Shown one piece after another: positions 18,149-27,358 of a stretch of DNA of 64,000 bases; within the stretch, counting starts at the first letter, position 1, and the number at the start of each line of letters is the position of its first letter. The notes beneath the pieces were generated by a model that searched no databases, was not told the origin of the DNA, and saw only the letters and a program-made list of their open reading frames with translations. The translations under genes and the position numbers were made by a program. The stretch is taken from contig NZ_JBKBEU010000001.1 in the NCBI RefSeq assembly GCF_047372505.1, positions 1,922,001 to 1,986,000 on the forward strand, written 5' to 3'. This DNA comes from Phaeobacter cretensis. Lineage in GTDB: Bacteria; Pseudomonadota; Alphaproteobacteria; Rhodobacterales; Rhodobacteraceae.

Positions 18149-18901
18149 ATGACCCAGAGATCTGAAGATACCACCCATTTTGGTTTCGAAACCGTGCCAG
18201 AGTCAGAAAAGGCAGGGCGCGTGCAGGGCGTGTTCAATTCGGTTGCGTCAAAATACGACGTTATGAACGATGTCATGAGTATGGGCATTCACCGCATCTG
18301 GAAGGATGCGATGATGGACTGGCTATCACCGCGCCCCGGCCAGCGGTTGCTGGATGTAGCAGGCGGTACCGGCGATATATCTTTCCGCTTCCTGAAACGC
18401 GCAGGCTATGGGCATTCAACCGTACTGGACCTGACAGCACCAATGTTGCAGGAAGGGCGCAAACGCGCCGAGGCCGAGCAAATGGCGGATAGCCTGGACT
18501 GGGTCACCGGGGATGCGATGGCCCTGCCTTTCAAAGACAATACTTTCGATGTCTACACGATCTCATTTGGCATTCGGAACGTCACCCGCCCGCAAGAAGC
18601 ACTGAAAGAAGCCTACCGCGTACTAAAGCCCGGTGGCCGTCTGATGGTGCTTGAATTCAGCCAATTGCCCAATCCGACAATGCAAAAGGCTTATGATCTG
18701 TACTCTTTCAACGTGATTCCCCGGATGGGTCAGATGATTGCGAATGATTACGACAGCTACCAGTATCTGGTCGAATCGATCCGCAACTTTCCCGATCAGG
18801 ACACATTTCTTACGATGCTACGCGACGCAGGCTTTGCCAACGCCAAATACCGCAACTTGTCGTTGGGAATTGCCGCGCTGCACTCTGGCTGGAAGATCTG
18901 A
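18149..18901 (+). CDS. ubiE: Ubiquinone/menaquinone C-methyltransferase UbiE
   Basis: SAM-dependent class I methyltransferase of ubiquinone synthesis (and demethylmenaquinone, where present). The 250-residue protein has VFNSVASKYDVMNDVMS at the N-terminus, the SAM-binding LLDVAGGTGDISFRF and the UbiE signatures SFGIRNVT and RVLKPGGRLMVLEFS. It is followed by ubiB after only 3 bp, so the two form an operon. Cytoplasmic, probably associated with the membrane-bound ubiquinone biosynthesis complex. Confidence 0.97.
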   Translation: MTQRSEDTTHFGFETVPESEKAGRVQGVFNSVASKYDVMNDVMSMGIHRIWKDAMMDWLSPRPGQRLLDVAGGTGDISFRFLKRAGYGHSTVLDLTAPMLQEGRKRAEAEQMADSLDWVTGDAMALPFKDNTFDVYTISFGIRNVTRPQEALKEAYRVLKPGGRLMVLEFSQLPNPTMQKAYDLYSFNVIPRMGQMIANDYDSYQYLVESIRNFPDQDTFLTMLRDAGFANAKYRNLSLGIAALHSGWKI

Positions 18902-18904
18902 TCC

Positions 18905-20440
18905 ATGCGTGGGCCCCATAATATTATCCGCCTGATTCGCACAGGCGCTACGTTCGAACGTACCGGTGCGATGAACGTTGTACTTGATGCGTTTGAGGCA
19001 CCAAAACCGCTTCGTATTCTCGCCCACACTCTGGGCTGGCCATTTAAATGGCTGGGCTACAAGGGTGATCCAACCATGCCACCCGCTACCCGTGCGCTGA
19101 CTGCGCTTGGGCCAGCTTACATCAAATTCGGTCAGGTTCTTTCCACCCGCCCTGATGTGGTCGGGGATGATCTCGCCCTACAGTTGCGGGTCTTGCAGGA
19201 TAAATTGCCGCCGTTTTCCCGCGACGAAGCGATGGCGGAGGTAGAGCAGGAACTGGGACAGCCTGTTGACCAGATCTATTCCGAGTTCAGCGAGCCGATT
19301 GCGGCCGCCTCCATAGCGCAGGTGCACCACGCCCGCCTTGTGGACAGCGATCGCGAAGTAGCCGTGAAGGTGCTGCGCCCCGGTATCGAACGCGCATTCC
19401 GCAAAGATGTGGACGCATTTTACTTCGCAGCGCGTATTGCCGATCTGTTTGCCCCAGGGGCACGTCGCCTCAAACCAATGGATGTGATCAAGCATTTTGA
19501 TGGCGTGGTACAGGGGGAGCTGGATCTGCGGTTAGAAAGCGCGGCTGCCTCAGAATTCGCTGCCAATACAAAGAATGATGAAGGCTTTCAGCTGCCGGAA
19601 ATCCTATGGAATCACTCCGCGCGCCGGATGATGACACTGGGCTGGGCAGACGGGCTGCCGCTAGGCGACAATGCTGCATTGGATGCCGCCGGTCATGATC
19701 GCAGCGTGCTGGCTGAGCGAGTGCTCTCATTGTTTCTGCAACACGCGCTACGCGACGGATATTTTCATGCCGATATGCATCAGGGTAATCTGAAAGTAGC
19801 GGCTAACGGTGATATCATCGCCTATGATTTTGGCATCATGGGGCATATCGACGAATACACCCGTCGCGTCTACGCCGAGATCCTATTTGGATTTATCAAA
19901 CGCGACTACAAGCGCGTCGCTGAAGTGCATTTCGAGGCGGGTTATGTCCCTGCTGATCGTGATGTGGATGAGTTTGCCCGTGCGCTACGCGCCGTTGGTG
20001 AACCGATTTTTGGTATGGACGCCACCCATATTTCCATGGGGCGTTTGCTTAACTACCTGTTTGAAGTGACCGAACGCTTTGGCATGGAAACCCGGACAGA
20101 ACTGATCCTGCTACAGCGGACCATGGTGGTGGTCGAAGGTGTGGCCCGGTCGCTTGATCCACACATCAACATCTGGAACTCTGCCCATCCGGTGGTCGAA
20201 GATTACATCAAGAAATCCATCGGCCCCCGCGCCGTGGTGAGCGATTTGATGAGCACGGCCAAGGTAATGGCCCGTTTCGGCCCGCGCCTTCCGGCATTGG
20301 TAGAACAGGCGCTGATCGCGCAGACACAAGAAGCGGACGACCGCACTAGCCGCAAGTCAGCAGCCAGTTGGGCTATCCCCGGCCTATGTGGTTTGGGTCT
20401 GGGGATCGCTATTGCCTTTGCGGCCGCGGCGTTCAGCTAG
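18905..20440 (+). CDS. ubiB: Ubiquinone biosynthesis regulatory protein kinase-like UbiB
   Basis: This atypical ABC1/ADCK-family kinase-like ATPase is needed for ubiquinone synthesis. The 511-residue protein has the family KxGQ motif (YIKFGQVLSTRPD), the Ala-rich loop AAASIAQVHHA that replaces the kinase glycine-rich loop, the lysine in VAVKVLRPG, the catalytic-type HADMHQGN and the DFG-like YDFGIMG. The C-terminus ends in one or two hydrophobic helices (about 490-511) for the inner membrane. It is in an operon with ubiE and converges on the lytic transglycosylase gene 11 bp away. Confidence 0.96.
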   Translation: MRGPHNIIRLIRTGATFERTGAMNVVLDAFEAPKPLRILAHTLGWPFKWLGYKGDPTMPPATRALTALGPAYIKFGQVLSTRPDVVGDDLALQLRVLQDKLPPFSRDEAMAEVEQELGQPVDQIYSEFSEPIAAASIAQVHHARLVDSDREVAVKVLRPGIERAFRKDVDAFYFAARIADLFAPGARRLKPMDVIKHFDGVVQGELDLRLESAAASEFAANTKNDEGFQLPEILWNHSARRMMTLGWADGLPLGDNAALDAAGHDRSVLAERVLSLFLQHALRDGYFHADMHQGNLKVAANGDIIAYDFGIMGHIDEYTRRVYAEILFGFIKRDYKRVAEVHFEAGYVPADRDVDEFARALRAVGEPIFGMDATHISMGRLLNYLFEVTERFGMETRTELILLQRTMVVVEGVARSLDPHINIWNSAHPVVEDYIKKSIGPRAVVSDLMSTAKVMARFGPRLPALVEQALIAQTQEADDRTSRKSAASWAIPGLCGLGLGIAIAFAAAAFS

Positions 20441-20451
20441 GCCTAAGAACG

Positions 20452-21858
20452 TTACCGCAGACGCTGCAACACCGTTAGCGACGGGTATCCATCAGGTGTC
20501 AGACCCGTCGCCAGCTGATAGGCACGCAATGCGGCGCGGGTTTTTGGTCCGATCCTCCCGTCCGCCCCGCCGGTCCCATAACCAGCACCGGTCAATCGTT
20601 GTTGAAGTTCGCGCCGTTCCTTAAACGATAGCGGACGATTGTCCTCGGGCCAGCTGGCACGGATAGGCTCACCACCACGCAACCGGTCACTCAAATGACC
20701 CACGCCAATCACATAGGCATCTGCAACATTGTAACGCTCAATGACTGAGAAGTTCCGATAGACGATAAACGCGGCACCATTTGCGCCTGCCGGCAGCAGT
20801 AAGGCACCCTCTCCATGGTCCGGCAGGCGACGACCGTCGGCGGTGGTGATCCTCAGTTGCCTCCAGGATTGCGCGGATTTGACAATCTTACGATCCGCTT
20901 GGGCATAGTCGAAGCCCGCTGGCAGACGAACTTCCACTCCCCAAGGTTGCCCCTTTATCCATCCGAACCGCTTAAGATACGCAGCCGTTGAGGCCAGTGC
21001 ATCGGTTGGATCCTCAGACCATATATCGCGCTTGCCGTCGCCGGTGAAATCAACCGCATAGGCAAGATAGGACGTTGGCATGAACTGAGTATGCCCCATA
21101 GCCCCTGCCCAGCTTCCTGTCATCGCCTTCGGCGTCACATCACCAGACTGAAGAATCTGTAAGGCGGCGATTAGCTGACTTTCAAAAAAGGCACCGCGAC
21201 GCCCGTCAAAGGCCAATGTCGCGAGGGAGCGGATAATCTCACGTTTGCCCCGAAACCCGCCATAGTTGCTTTCCATACCCCAAACGGCGGCGATGACTTC
21301 TTTATCAACCCCATATTTGGCTTCGATCCTTGAAAGCGTCTCCGCATGATCACGCAGTGCCGCCTCTCCGTTTTCAACCCGTGCGTCTGAAACTGTTCGC
21401 GCCAGGTAAGTCCAGATTGGAGTGACAAACTCTGACTGATTGACGTCACGCTGCACGATCTCCGCGTCAAACGTTAACTCGGAAAATGCGCGCTCTAAGG
21501 TCACGCGTGATATGCCCTGCGCCTGCGCGCGCGCGCGAAAGGCCGTGATCCAAGCTTTAAACGCGCGCTGTTTGGCGGGCGGCACCTTTGGTGCATCTGG
21601 GACCTGGGAAATATTCGCCTGTCGTGTATCAGGGCGCTTTTTTGGTCGTAGCGAGTTTGCAACCGCTTCGGGCAAGCCCGTTGGCCGCGAAATCGGGCGC
21701 AGTGAGACCTGTGGCGGCTGGGTAGTCGCAATGGCCGCGACCTGTAGTCCGGCCGCAGGCAACGGATCTGCCCCAGCATAACCGCCAGCGGCTATCAAAC
21801 TCAAAACCATCGCAGTATTCAGGATAGGTTGCCTCTGGGCGCCAAGACCATTCCGCAT
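20452..21858 (-). CDS. Lytic murein transglycosylase (MltB type) with peptidoglycan-binding domain
   Basis: Cleaves the MurNAc-GlcNAc bond with formation of 1,6-anhydro-MurNAc, for wall remodelling in the periplasm. The 468-residue protein has an N-terminal hydrophobic export segment (about 14-30), a Pro-rich linker (50-95), then an SLT-2 catalytic domain with catalytic Glu in WGMESNYGGF and the MGHTQFMPTSYL and DFTGDGKRDIW motifs. A PG_binding_1 domain closes the protein (about 405-468, GRIGPKTRAALRAYQ). No lipobox Cys follows the signal, so it is probably soluble rather than an MltB lipoprotein. Confidence 0.92.
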   Translation of the reverse strand: MRNGLGAQRQPILNTAMVLSLIAAGGYAGADPLPAAGLQVAAIATTQPPQVSLRPISRPTGLPEAVANSLRPKKRPDTRQANISQVPDAPKVPPAKQRAFKAWITAFRARAQAQGISRVTLERAFSELTFDAEIVQRDVNQSEFVTPIWTYLARTVSDARVENGEAALRDHAETLSRIEAKYGVDKEVIAAVWGMESNYGGFRGKREIIRSLATLAFDGRRGAFFESQLIAALQILQSGDVTPKAMTGSWAGAMGHTQFMPTSYLAYAVDFTGDGKRDIWSEDPTDALASTAAYLKRFGWIKGQPWGVEVRLPAGFDYAQADRKIVKSAQSWRQLRITTADGRRLPDHGEGALLLPAGANGAAFIVYRNFSVIERYNVADAYVIGVGHLSDRLRGGEPIRASWPEDNRPLSFKERRELQQRLTGAGYGTGGADGRIGPKTRAALRAYQLATGLTPDGYPSLTVLQRLR

Positions 21859-21969
21859 CTCACACCTCGTATTTTTGTCTGCTCATAACCAATCTATCGC
21901 CAATCACCCGGCATACAAAGCATTGGCGCGCCGATGTGCGGAGCCTTGCCGACACACCACCCATTTAAT

Positions 21970-22704
21970 CTATTCCGCAGAGGAGCCGGGAGCCATATCC
22001 GACTGCGGCGTGCAGGCAGCGCGATCTTCACGCATCTGAACCAACGCATCGCGCAGCATGGGCACACGATGCGGGCGAAAGCTGAAAGTTGTTACCTTGA
22101 ATCCTGCTATTCGATCTACGCGAAAAACTCTCACATCATCACGCAGCCCACACCAGGCAATTAAGACGGTGGAGCGGTCAAAATATACCAAACCCAATGG
22201 TTTAACCTGCCGTTCAGTGACAGCGCCATGCGCGTCGCAGTAGTCCAGCCGCACCTCAACCTCATCCCATGTAGCGCGTCGCAGATCAGCCAGAGAAATA
22301 CGCGGCGGCTGTGGCCGTTGGAAACGGTAGGCCGACAATGCCGAATGACGCAAACGATGCGCCTGCCGGTCTGGCAGTCGAGCTTGCAACTTGCGCAACG
22401 CTTCGGCAGCGGCATCTGCCAATTCCGGGTCACCAATCTGTTGCACTTCGCGTAGACCCAAAACCAACGCCTCCAACTCAGTATCCCTAAATCCCATGGG
22501 TGGCAGGGCATTATCTTCGATCAGGGTGAAGCCATATCCGGCCTCTCCATCGATAATCGCCCCCATCTCACGCAAAGTGGCAATATCCCGATGAACGCTT
22601 CGGGCGGAAACACCCAAATCCTGCGCCAGACCTGCGGCGGTATGAGGTCCAACACCCTGGCGTAACAATTGCATAACCTGAAATAGACGATGAGATCGGG
22701 ACAT
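21970..22704 (-). CDS. YafY-type transcriptional regulator, HTH plus WYL domain
   Basis: This 244-residue regulator has an N-terminal winged helix-turn-helix (LAQDLGVSARSVHRDIATL, about 26-44) of the HTH_11/DeoR type. A WYL-like ligand-sensing domain follows (about 135-215, VKPLGLVYFDRSTVLIAWCGLR and VFRVDRIAGF). It is divergent from a DUF1801 gene 86 bp away, which is its most likely target besides itself. WYL proteins often sense nucleic acid or small ligands, and none can be inferred here. Confidence 0.9.
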   Translation of the reverse strand: MSRSHRLFQVMQLLRQGVGPHTAAGLAQDLGVSARSVHRDIATLREMGAIIDGEAGYGFTLIEDNALPPMGFRDTELEALVLGLREVQQIGDPELADAAAEALRKLQARLPDRQAHRLRHSALSAYRFQRPQPPRISLADLRRATWDEVEVRLDYCDAHGAVTERQVKPLGLVYFDRSTVLIAWCGLRDDVRVFRVDRIAGFKVTTFSFRPHRVPMLRDALVQMREDRAACTPQSDMAPGSSAE

Positions 22705-22790
22705 AACCTATCTTCACTGCTGCTAATGCCAGTTTCTGTCATTAGTCTCGCATAGAAAGGGACGATAATCCAGTTGAGGACCGAGACGAT

Positions 22791-23237
22791 ATGAGACGCC
22801 CCTTTGCCAGCGCTGAAATTTCCACTGTTTTTGAGCAGACCCCACCAGAAACACGCGACGGCTTGTTGCGACTACGCGATCTGATCTTTGAGGTAGCAGA
22901 TAACGACCCGTCGGTCGGACCAGTTACCGAGACACTAAAATGGGGTCAGCCATCCTATGTTGCAGCGCGCACTGGCCTTGGCACTCCACTGCGCTTAGGC
23001 CAGTCCAAACAAGCGCGTTTTGCGCTGATGGTCCATTGCCAAAGCCGGGTAATTGTCAATTTTTCCGATCGCTATCCGGCTTGGGACAAATTCGATGGCA
23101 CACGTGCGGTATTATTCGACAAGGTTGAGGATGTAGAACCCCTGCGGCACGGTTGGCTGATCCACCACGCGCTGACTTACCACAGCTCCAAAAAAGAAGT
23201 CGGCCAGACCCGTGTGGATCCTGGCCGCTTCAACTAG
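22791..23237 (+). CDS. DUF1801 (YdhG-like) domain protein
   Basis: This 148-residue protein resembles the DUF1801/YdhG family, with ETLKWGQPSY near residue 47 and a mixed alpha/beta pattern ending in YHSSKKE. The family is widespread, small and cytosolic, with no established biochemical role. It is divergent from the WYL regulator and converges on rnr. Pairing with a YafY-type regulator is a recurring arrangement, which suggests control by that protein. Confidence 0.8.
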   Translation: MRRPFASAEISTVFEQTPPETRDGLLRLRDLIFEVADNDPSVGPVTETLKWGQPSYVAARTGLGTPLRLGQSKQARFALMVHCQSRVIVNFSDRYPAWDKFDGTRAVLFDKVEDVEPLRHGWLIHHALTYHSSKKEVGQTRVDPGRFN

Positions 23238-23249
23238 GCAAAAACAATG

Positions 23250-23277
23250 GCGCAAACGTCAGCTGCGGCGTTTGCGC
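23250..23277 (-). terminator. rnr terminator overlapping its stop codon
   Basis: Nine-bp stem GCGCAAACG (23250-23258)/CGTTTGCGC (23269-23277). On the minus strand it is followed by CATTGTTTTTGCC. The rnr stop codon (23259-23261) lies in the loop, so the upstream arm encodes the last residues of RNase R. Confidence 0.6.
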
Positions 23278-25523
23278 TCCACCTTGCGTTTGATCTTGCT
23301 GCGCTTGCTCTTAGCTTTGGCGGATTTGCGTTTCACCGAACGACCCGCAGGGCTACGCCTACCGCCACCAGCTGGCATCGGTTTATCCCCAATCGACAGC
23401 AATTCCAGCTCTAGCCCACCTGTCACAGGGGTGGCCTGCGCCAGACGGACCTTTACCCGTTGCCCAATAGCGATGATCAGCCCTGTATCAGCCCCCATCA
23501 AGGTTGCGGCCTCAGCATCGAAATGGAAGAACTCCCGGCCGATGGAACGCACCGGAACCAGACCATCTGCCCCGGTTTCATCCAATTTTACAAACGCCCC
23601 GAAACGCGCAATCCCGCTGATACGGCCTTCGAACTCATTCCCAACACGCTCTGACAAGTAGGCAGCCAGATAGCGGTCCGTGGTGTCCCGCTCGGCCATC
23701 ATCGACCGTCGTTCGGTTTCGGAGATATGGGTGGCCGTCTGCTCCAAGCGTTCAATCTCGGCAGTGTCCAACCCGTCATCATCCCAGCCATGGGCCGAGA
23801 TCAGAGCACGGTGAACGATCAAATCTGCATAGCGGCGAATAGGTGAAGTGAAATGCGCGTAGTTGCGCAAGGCTAGTCCAAAATGACCGAAGTTATCGGG
23901 CGAATAATAGGCCTGCTGCATGGATCGCAGGGTAGAGATATTGATCAATTCGGCATCATCTGTGCCCGCCGCACCATGCAGCAGCGCATTCAGATGCCGG
24001 GTCTGCAAAACTTGTCCTTTGGCCAGCGCAAGCCCCGCAGCCCGCGCGGTATCGCGCAGCGCTTCCAACTTCTCGGGTGCTGGTTCCTCATGGACGCGGA
24101 ACAACAGCGGCGTACGCTTCTTGATAAGCGTCTCGGCTGCCGCGACGTTGGCCAGCACCATGAATTCCTCGATCAGCTTATGCGCATCCAATCGATCGCG
24201 GAAATTGACCGATGCAACCTGCCCTTCGTTATTCAGCACGATCTTGCGCTCTGGCAGATCCAGATCCAGTGGTTGGCGCTCGGCGCGCGCTTTGACCAAT
24301 GCAGCATAAGCAGCGTAAAGTGGCTTGATAACAGGCTCAAAAAAGGGGCCTGTGCGATCACTGAGAGAGCCATCCATCGCATCCTGCACTTCTGCATAGT
24401 GCAATGACGCAGCTGAGCGCATCAGCCCACGCACAAAACGATGGCCGATCTTGTTGCCGTCCGCATCAATCTGCATCCGCACAGCGACACAAGCGCGCGG
24501 CACACCTTCGTGCAAACTGCACAGATCACCTGACAACCGATCCGGCAGCATCGGCACGACACGGTCTGGAAAATAGCTGGAGTTTCCGCGTTTCCGCGCT
24601 TCACGATCAAGCACCGAACTCGGCCGCACATAGGCTGCAACGTCGGCAATCGCGACCCAGACAACATGCCCTCCAGGGTTCTTCGGATCCTCATCAGCAT
24701 GCGCATAGCAAGCATCATCATGATCACGTGCATCCGCAGGATCGATGGTGATCAGGGGCAGATCACGCAGATCCTCACGCCCTTTCAAGCCCATCGGTTT
24801 AGCCGCATCGGCTTCGGAGATGACATCATCGGGAAAATGATCAGGAATACCGTGCTGATGAATCGCAATCAGCGACACCGCTTTGGGCGCTGAGGGATCA
24901 CCAAGACGATCGACAATACGAGCACGCGGCAGGCCGAGGCGCGATTTTGGTCCGGCCTGCTCGGCTTCGACCAACTCGCCATCGCGCGCACCATGGGTAG
25001 CATTTTCCGCTACTGCCCACTCGGTCGAGGCAGATTTCTCGATCGGTACGATCCGCCCGCCTTCGTCACCTTTGCGGAAGATGCCGATCACCCGGCGAGG
25101 ATTGGTACCGATGCGGCGGATCAGACGCGCCTCATAGTGATATTCGGCATCCTGAACCAGTGTAAGCCGAGCCAGAATACGGTCGCCCTCGCCCAGAGCA
25201 GGATCAGACGCGCGCGGCATAAACAACACTATAGGTTCGACGCCTTCGCCGTGCCATTCCAAAGGTCGTGCAAACAAATCGCCTTCGCTGTCCGGCGCCT
25301 TGACCTGAAGCACGCTTACCGGGGGCAGACGCTCTGGATCGCGATAGGTCTTCTTGCGTTTTTCAAGATGGCCCTCAATCTCAAGCTCTTTGAGGATTCG
25401 CTTTAAATCGATCCTGTCGGAGCCTTTGATGCCGAAAGCTTTGGCGATGTCGCGCTTGGAGGTATGGGTCGGATGGGCTGCGATCCAGTCGAGGATCTCA
25501 GCCTTTGAAGGAATACGGGTCAT
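23259..25523 (-). CDS. rnr: Ribonuclease R
   Basis: Processive 3'-to-5' exoribonuclease that degrades structured RNA, including rRNA and mRNA with stem-loops. The 754-residue protein has an N-terminal winged-helix domain (1-60), cold-shock-like RNA-binding segments, the RNB catalytic domain with the metal-binding aspartates in TIDPADARDHDDA, and an S1 domain near 650-725 (FEGRISGIARFGAFVKL). It ends in a Lys/Arg-rich tail typical of RNase R. dapE lies upstream on the same strand with a 91-bp gap. Confidence 0.96.
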   Translation of the reverse strand: MTRIPSKAEILDWIAAHPTHTSKRDIAKAFGIKGSDRIDLKRILKELEIEGHLEKRKKTYRDPERLPPVSVLQVKAPDSEGDLFARPLEWHGEGVEPIVLFMPRASDPALGEGDRILARLTLVQDAEYHYEARLIRRIGTNPRRVIGIFRKGDEGGRIVPIEKSASTEWAVAENATHGARDGELVEAEQAGPKSRLGLPRARIVDRLGDPSAPKAVSLIAIHQHGIPDHFPDDVISEADAAKPMGLKGREDLRDLPLITIDPADARDHDDACYAHADEDPKNPGGHVVWVAIADVAAYVRPSSVLDREARKRGNSSYFPDRVVPMLPDRLSGDLCSLHEGVPRACVAVRMQIDADGNKIGHRFVRGLMRSAASLHYAEVQDAMDGSLSDRTGPFFEPVIKPLYAAYAALVKARAERQPLDLDLPERKIVLNNEGQVASVNFRDRLDAHKLIEEFMVLANVAAAETLIKKRTPLLFRVHEEPAPEKLEALRDTARAAGLALAKGQVLQTRHLNALLHGAAGTDDAELINISTLRSMQQAYYSPDNFGHFGLALRNYAHFTSPIRRYADLIVHRALISAHGWDDDGLDTAEIERLEQTATHISETERRSMMAERDTTDRYLAAYLSERVGNEFEGRISGIARFGAFVKLDETGADGLVPVRSIGREFFHFDAEAATLMGADTGLIIAIGQRVKVRLAQATPVTGGLELELLSIGDKPMPAGGGRRSPAGRSVKRKSAKAKSKRSKIKRKVERKRRS

Positions 25524-25614
25524 AAGCCTGAGCTAGCACGCCCAGCCCCCAAGGTCATCGTGAAAAGCACGCTTCAGGCGTCATTGCCAGAAACACGCAA
25601 TATTTTTAGGTAGG

Positions 25615-26784
25615 TCAGGCCAGAGCAAAGTAGTCTCGCAAAATACGGCCATAGATCGACTTCAACTGATGGATCTGCGTAATCTCCACCCGTTCATCGA
25701 TCTGATGCATAGTCTTACCGACTAGGCCGATTTCAACAACTGGGCAGTGGTTTTTCACAAACCGCGCATCTGAGGTTCCGCCGGTGGTGGACAGCTCAGG
25801 TTTACGGCCTGTCTCTACTTCTACTGCTGCACTGACCAGATCCGACAGCGCACCCGGCGGAGTGATGAAACTCTCACCCGAGATCTTTACTTTCAACGCC
25901 ACCTCAACACCGAACTCATTCTCCACCTTATCGGCCTCTGCCCGCAGCCAGCCGCTAAGCCCGGTGCCGGTATGGGCATCATTGAAACGGATATTCACGG
26001 TGGAACGCGTCTGCGCAGGGATCACATTGGTAGCCGGGTTACCGGTATCAATAGTCACCACGGCGAGCGTTGAGGCATCGAAATGCTCGGTTCCCTGATC
26101 TAGCTCGTGAGTGGCGAGGCGGTCCATCAGCCGCACCATTGCGTTCAACGGGTTATTGGCGCGGTGCGGATAGGCTGAGTGGCCCTGCACTCCGGTCACA
26201 GTAAACCACGCTGACAGCGATCCGCGACGGCCAATCTTGATCATCTCACCCATGTCATTGGGACAGGTCGGCTCTCCCACTAGGCAAACTGACATCTGTT
26301 CCTCGTTGCGGTCCATGTAGTCCAAGAGAGCCATCGTCCCATCCACCGCGTCACCTTCCTCATCTCCGGTGATGGTCAAGATAATCGCTCCGGCAGGTGG
26401 CTCGGTCTGAACTATGTCCACAGCAGCAGCGACAAAAGCGGCAACGCCGGATTTCATATCTGTGGCGCCGCGCCCATACATGAAGCCGTCTTTTTCCACG
26501 GCACCAAAGGGATCGACCGTCCAGGCGGCGCTATCACCGACAGGCACAACGTCGGTATGTCCGTTAAACCCTATGGTGCACGGATTACCCTTATCGCCCC
26601 AGCGTGCAAAAAGATTGCTAACCTCACCACGATCCACACGGGTACAGGCGAAACCTACCGCACTCAGGATGCTTTCAAGCAAAACCAGCGCGCCACCTTC
26701 CTTAGGTGTCACAGATGCGCAACGGATAAGATCGGCGGTCAACTTTTGCGGGTCTAGCGGTGCAAGCGCGGGCGACTGCGTCAT
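25615..26784 (-). CDS. dapE: Succinyl-diaminopimelate desuccinylase
   Basis: Zn-dependent M20 hydrolase that cleaves N-succinyl-LL-diaminopimelate in lysine and peptidoglycan-precursor synthesis. The ATG at 26784 (MTQSPALAPLDP) gives 389 residues; an upstream ATG would add 30 unconserved residues. Metal-binding and catalytic motifs are present: NGHTDVVPVGD, GRGATDMKSG, ITGDEEGDAVDG and the dimerisation-domain His in VQGHSAYPHRANNP. dapD of the same pathway lies 11 kb away at 37732, so the pathway genes are split within the window. Confidence 0.95.
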   Translation of the reverse strand: MTQSPALAPLDPQKLTADLIRCASVTPKEGGALVLLESILSAVGFACTRVDRGEVSNLFARWGDKGNPCTIGFNGHTDVVPVGDSAAWTVDPFGAVEKDGFMYGRGATDMKSGVAAFVAAAVDIVQTEPPAGAIILTITGDEEGDAVDGTMALLDYMDRNEEQMSVCLVGEPTCPNDMGEMIKIGRRGSLSAWFTVTGVQGHSAYPHRANNPLNAMVRLMDRLATHELDQGTEHFDASTLAVVTIDTGNPATNVIPAQTRSTVNIRFNDAHTGTGLSGWLRAEADKVENEFGVEVALKVKISGESFITPPGALSDLVSAAVEVETGRKPELSTTGGTSDARFVKNHCPVVEIGLVGKTMHQIDERVEITQIHQLKSIYGRILRDYFALA

Positions 26785-27214
26785 TGGTAATCTCCATTGT
26801 CTGCCGACTATCTTCGTGTTGGTTTTGGCCACAATATACGCACATTGGCTATCCCGGTTCGCCGCCTGGTGCAAACCCCTGGAAGCAGAGCAATCCTTGA
26901 TACTGAATTGCTATGTAGCACTGCAGACGATCAAACATGTGTCGACATTTGTGGCACAAATGCCGCGCTGCTCAGTGTTATTTGACCAACTCTCCCACCC
27001 AAGCCGGACAAAAATCCGATAAAAATGCTAACGAAAATCAATACTAAGGATTGAGGCAGAGCATCAGATGCAGTGGATCCACCGTAATAGCGGGGCCACA
27101 GAGCAGATCAGACACAGCACCACTACAACGGCTGCGGAGTGTGCGGCAAACGTTGTGGCGCCATTTTGGTCTTGAGAAATGCGCTGCCTTGTCTGATCGA
27201 GATGGGACAAAGCG
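26785..27214. other. Intergenic region between dapE and the Hint-domain gene
   Basis: About 430 bp upstream of dapE with no convincing full gene. It should hold the leftward dapE promoter. Short rightward frames here (for example near 27051) have no recognisable content. A recognisable short remnant frame follows at 27215. Confidence 0.4.
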
Positions 27215-27358
27215 ATGTTTGCGGCATCTGAACTAGCATATGACATCAACGCCGATGCTGTGCAGATGGCAGAGACCATCTTGGGCCTTGGTGTTCGTCT
27301 TGTGAATGCCAGCTGCCTTGCACTACTCTTGGGACGTGGTGACACATGGCTTGGCTAG
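27215..27358 (+). pseudogene. Possible remnant of a secreted-protein N-terminal domain
   Basis: A 47-codon frame starts at ATG 27215 and overlaps the next gene by 13 bp. Its product (ASELAYDINADAVQMAETI, then GLGVRLVNASC) resembles the opening of large secreted Rhodobacteraceae proteins with a choice-of-anchor-like domain, where a G-x-GV-x-V-x-x-ASY segment follows. It stops after GRGDTWLG, where those proteins continue for hundreds of residues. I read it as the stub left by a deletion; the resemblance is from memory and short, so a chance frame is possible. Confidence 0.3.
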
